Assembly (NCBI RefSeq): GCF_029946515.1
Contig: NZ_JARZHH010000044.1
Coordinates: 35,400 to 99,399, forward strand
Origin: Polyangium sp. 6x1
GTDB lineage: Bacteria; Myxococcota_A; Polyangia; Polyangiales; Polyangiaceae
Direction: 5' to 3'
DNA length: 64,000 bases
Part shown: piece after piece, positions 63,585 to 64,000 of the stretch
How the letters are laid out: every line of letters starts with the position of its first letter
How positions within the stretch are numbered: position 1 is the stretch's first letter
Position numbers and translations under genes: made by a program
Notes under the pieces: model-generated
Database searches by the model: none
What the model saw: the letters and a program-made list of their open reading frames with translations, nothing else
Told to the model about the DNA's origin: nothing

Positions 63585-63613
63585 TTGACAGGGCGAACGA
63601 GACGCTCTAAAAC
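63585..63613 (+). promoter_or_regulatory. rRNA promoter P3
   Basis: TTGACA at 63585-63590 and TAAAAC at 63608-63613 with a 17-base spacer. It lies after a hairpin (GCTGGAT/ATCCAGC, 63545-63563) and a pair of direct repeats GCCGAAGCAAA at 63534 and 63567. Confidence 0.72.
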
Positions 63614-63875
63614 AACCGACCTCGCCGCAAGGAACGGCGTCGCGAAAGCGACCTGGACGAACGGCGAGATGACAGAACGAAGGAATGGCAGAACTGTCTG
63701 CCGAAAGCCTTCGGCTCGGTCCTTGAAAACTGGATTGTACGCAACACGCAATAACGTGTGGTGACGTGGCCCTCGCCTCGAACCTGCGCAAGCACGGTTC
63801 AGGCAACACGTCATGCCAATAAGGCATGAGCCGTCGCCCGGTCTTTAGCCGGACCGAGGTGACCTCCAGCAAGTT

Positions 63876-64000
63876 TAACTGGAGAGTTTGATCCTGGCTC
63901 AGAACGAACGTTAGCGGCGCGCCTAACACATGCAAGTCGTGCGAGAAAGGGCTTCGGCCCCGGTAAAGCGGCGCACGGGTGAGTAACACGTAGGTAACCT
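63876..64000 (+). rRNA. rrs: 16S ribosomal RNA (5' end, cut by window edge)
   Basis: GAGAGTTTGATCCTGGCTCAG (in two parts from 63882) is the universal 16S start. It is followed by GAACGAACGTTAGCGGCGCG, the AACACATGCAAGTCG block and CACGGGTGAGTAACACGTAGG, all conserved. The first variable loop (GAGAAAGGGCTTCGGCCCC) is of the short delta-proteobacterial kind. Only the first 125 or so bases are inside the window. The exact 5' end is estimated. Confidence 0.97.

Larger units (their letters stand above)
63284..63875 (+). other. rRNA operon leader region
   Basis: Between the protease start (63148) and the 16S gene lies over 700 bases without a coding gene. It holds three promoters, the hairpin at 63545-63563, and further down a CCTTGAAAACTGG segment near 63721 that resembles antitermination leader boxes. 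The RNase III processing stem cannot be judged because the 3' side of the 16S gene is outside the window. I see no tRNA in it. Confidence 0.7.

Overview
The window is about 64 kb of very GC-rich DNA that looks like the chromosome of a myxobacterium, most likely of the Polyangiaceae/Sorangiineae type. The reasons are the start of a 16S rRNA gene at the right end, abundant secreted lipoproteins with Gly/Ser or Cys-rich segments and MopE-like calcium motifs, a eukaryote-type Ser/Thr kinase, AgmX-like and formylglycine-enzyme-like proteins, and a hybrid histidine kinase. This assignment is inference from gene content and the short 16S start. There is no phage, plasmid or transposase gene and no CRISPR array. 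About 50 genes are supported. Most long antisense reading frames are artefacts of high GC.

Layout. 0-16.9 kb: a membrane thioredoxin-like protein, a Ser/Thr kinase overlapping a 1706-residue TPR protein, an acyltransferase, an epimerase, a DUF5916-type protein, a lipoprotein, a UGA-containing selenoprotein W gene, and an AgmX-like protein coupled to a second acyltransferase. 17-27.7 kb: lipoproteins, a DUF192 protein, a cyclophilin, HMG-CoA lyase, PurF, a triheme lipoprotein, a cNMP-binding protein and an ExbB-ExbD-TonB operon. 27.7-39 kb: TruD, an FGE-like protein, a HAD 5'-nucleotidase, a ferritin-like/ABC exporter operon, and a MoaD-like/aldehyde ferredoxin oxidoreductase/alpha-amylase operon. 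39-48 kb: CHIL-like protein, aminotransferase, flavin monooxygenase and Rieske oxygenase, a VWA lipoprotein and a PDZ-alpha/beta hydrolase. 48-52.5 kb: a cluster of two radical SAM/SPASM enzymes with three small zinc-ribbon proteins. 52.7-64 kb: an ECF sigma operon, a hybrid histidine kinase, an FGE-like protein, a FAH-family enzyme, a SurA-N/POTRA pair, an HtrA-like protease, and a 0.7 kb rRNA leader with three tandem promoters in front of the 16S gene.

The strongest candidate for an undescribed system is the radical SAM cluster at 48,090-51,840. Two paralogous SPASM enzymes are interleaved with and divergent from three small proteins that share an identically spaced zinc ribbon (CxxC-x10-CxxC) and a P-x-Y-G motif. 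Two of the three also have a membrane helix followed by Cys. They look like maturase and substrate pairs. Other notable points are the selW gene with its hidden in-frame UGA and SECIS-like hairpin, a 108-bp dispersed repeat made of four hairpins whose stems covary between copies, a second unrelated five-hairpin array, and a palindromic element that supplies the stop codons of two convergent genes. All claims come from reading the sequence; no database search was run.
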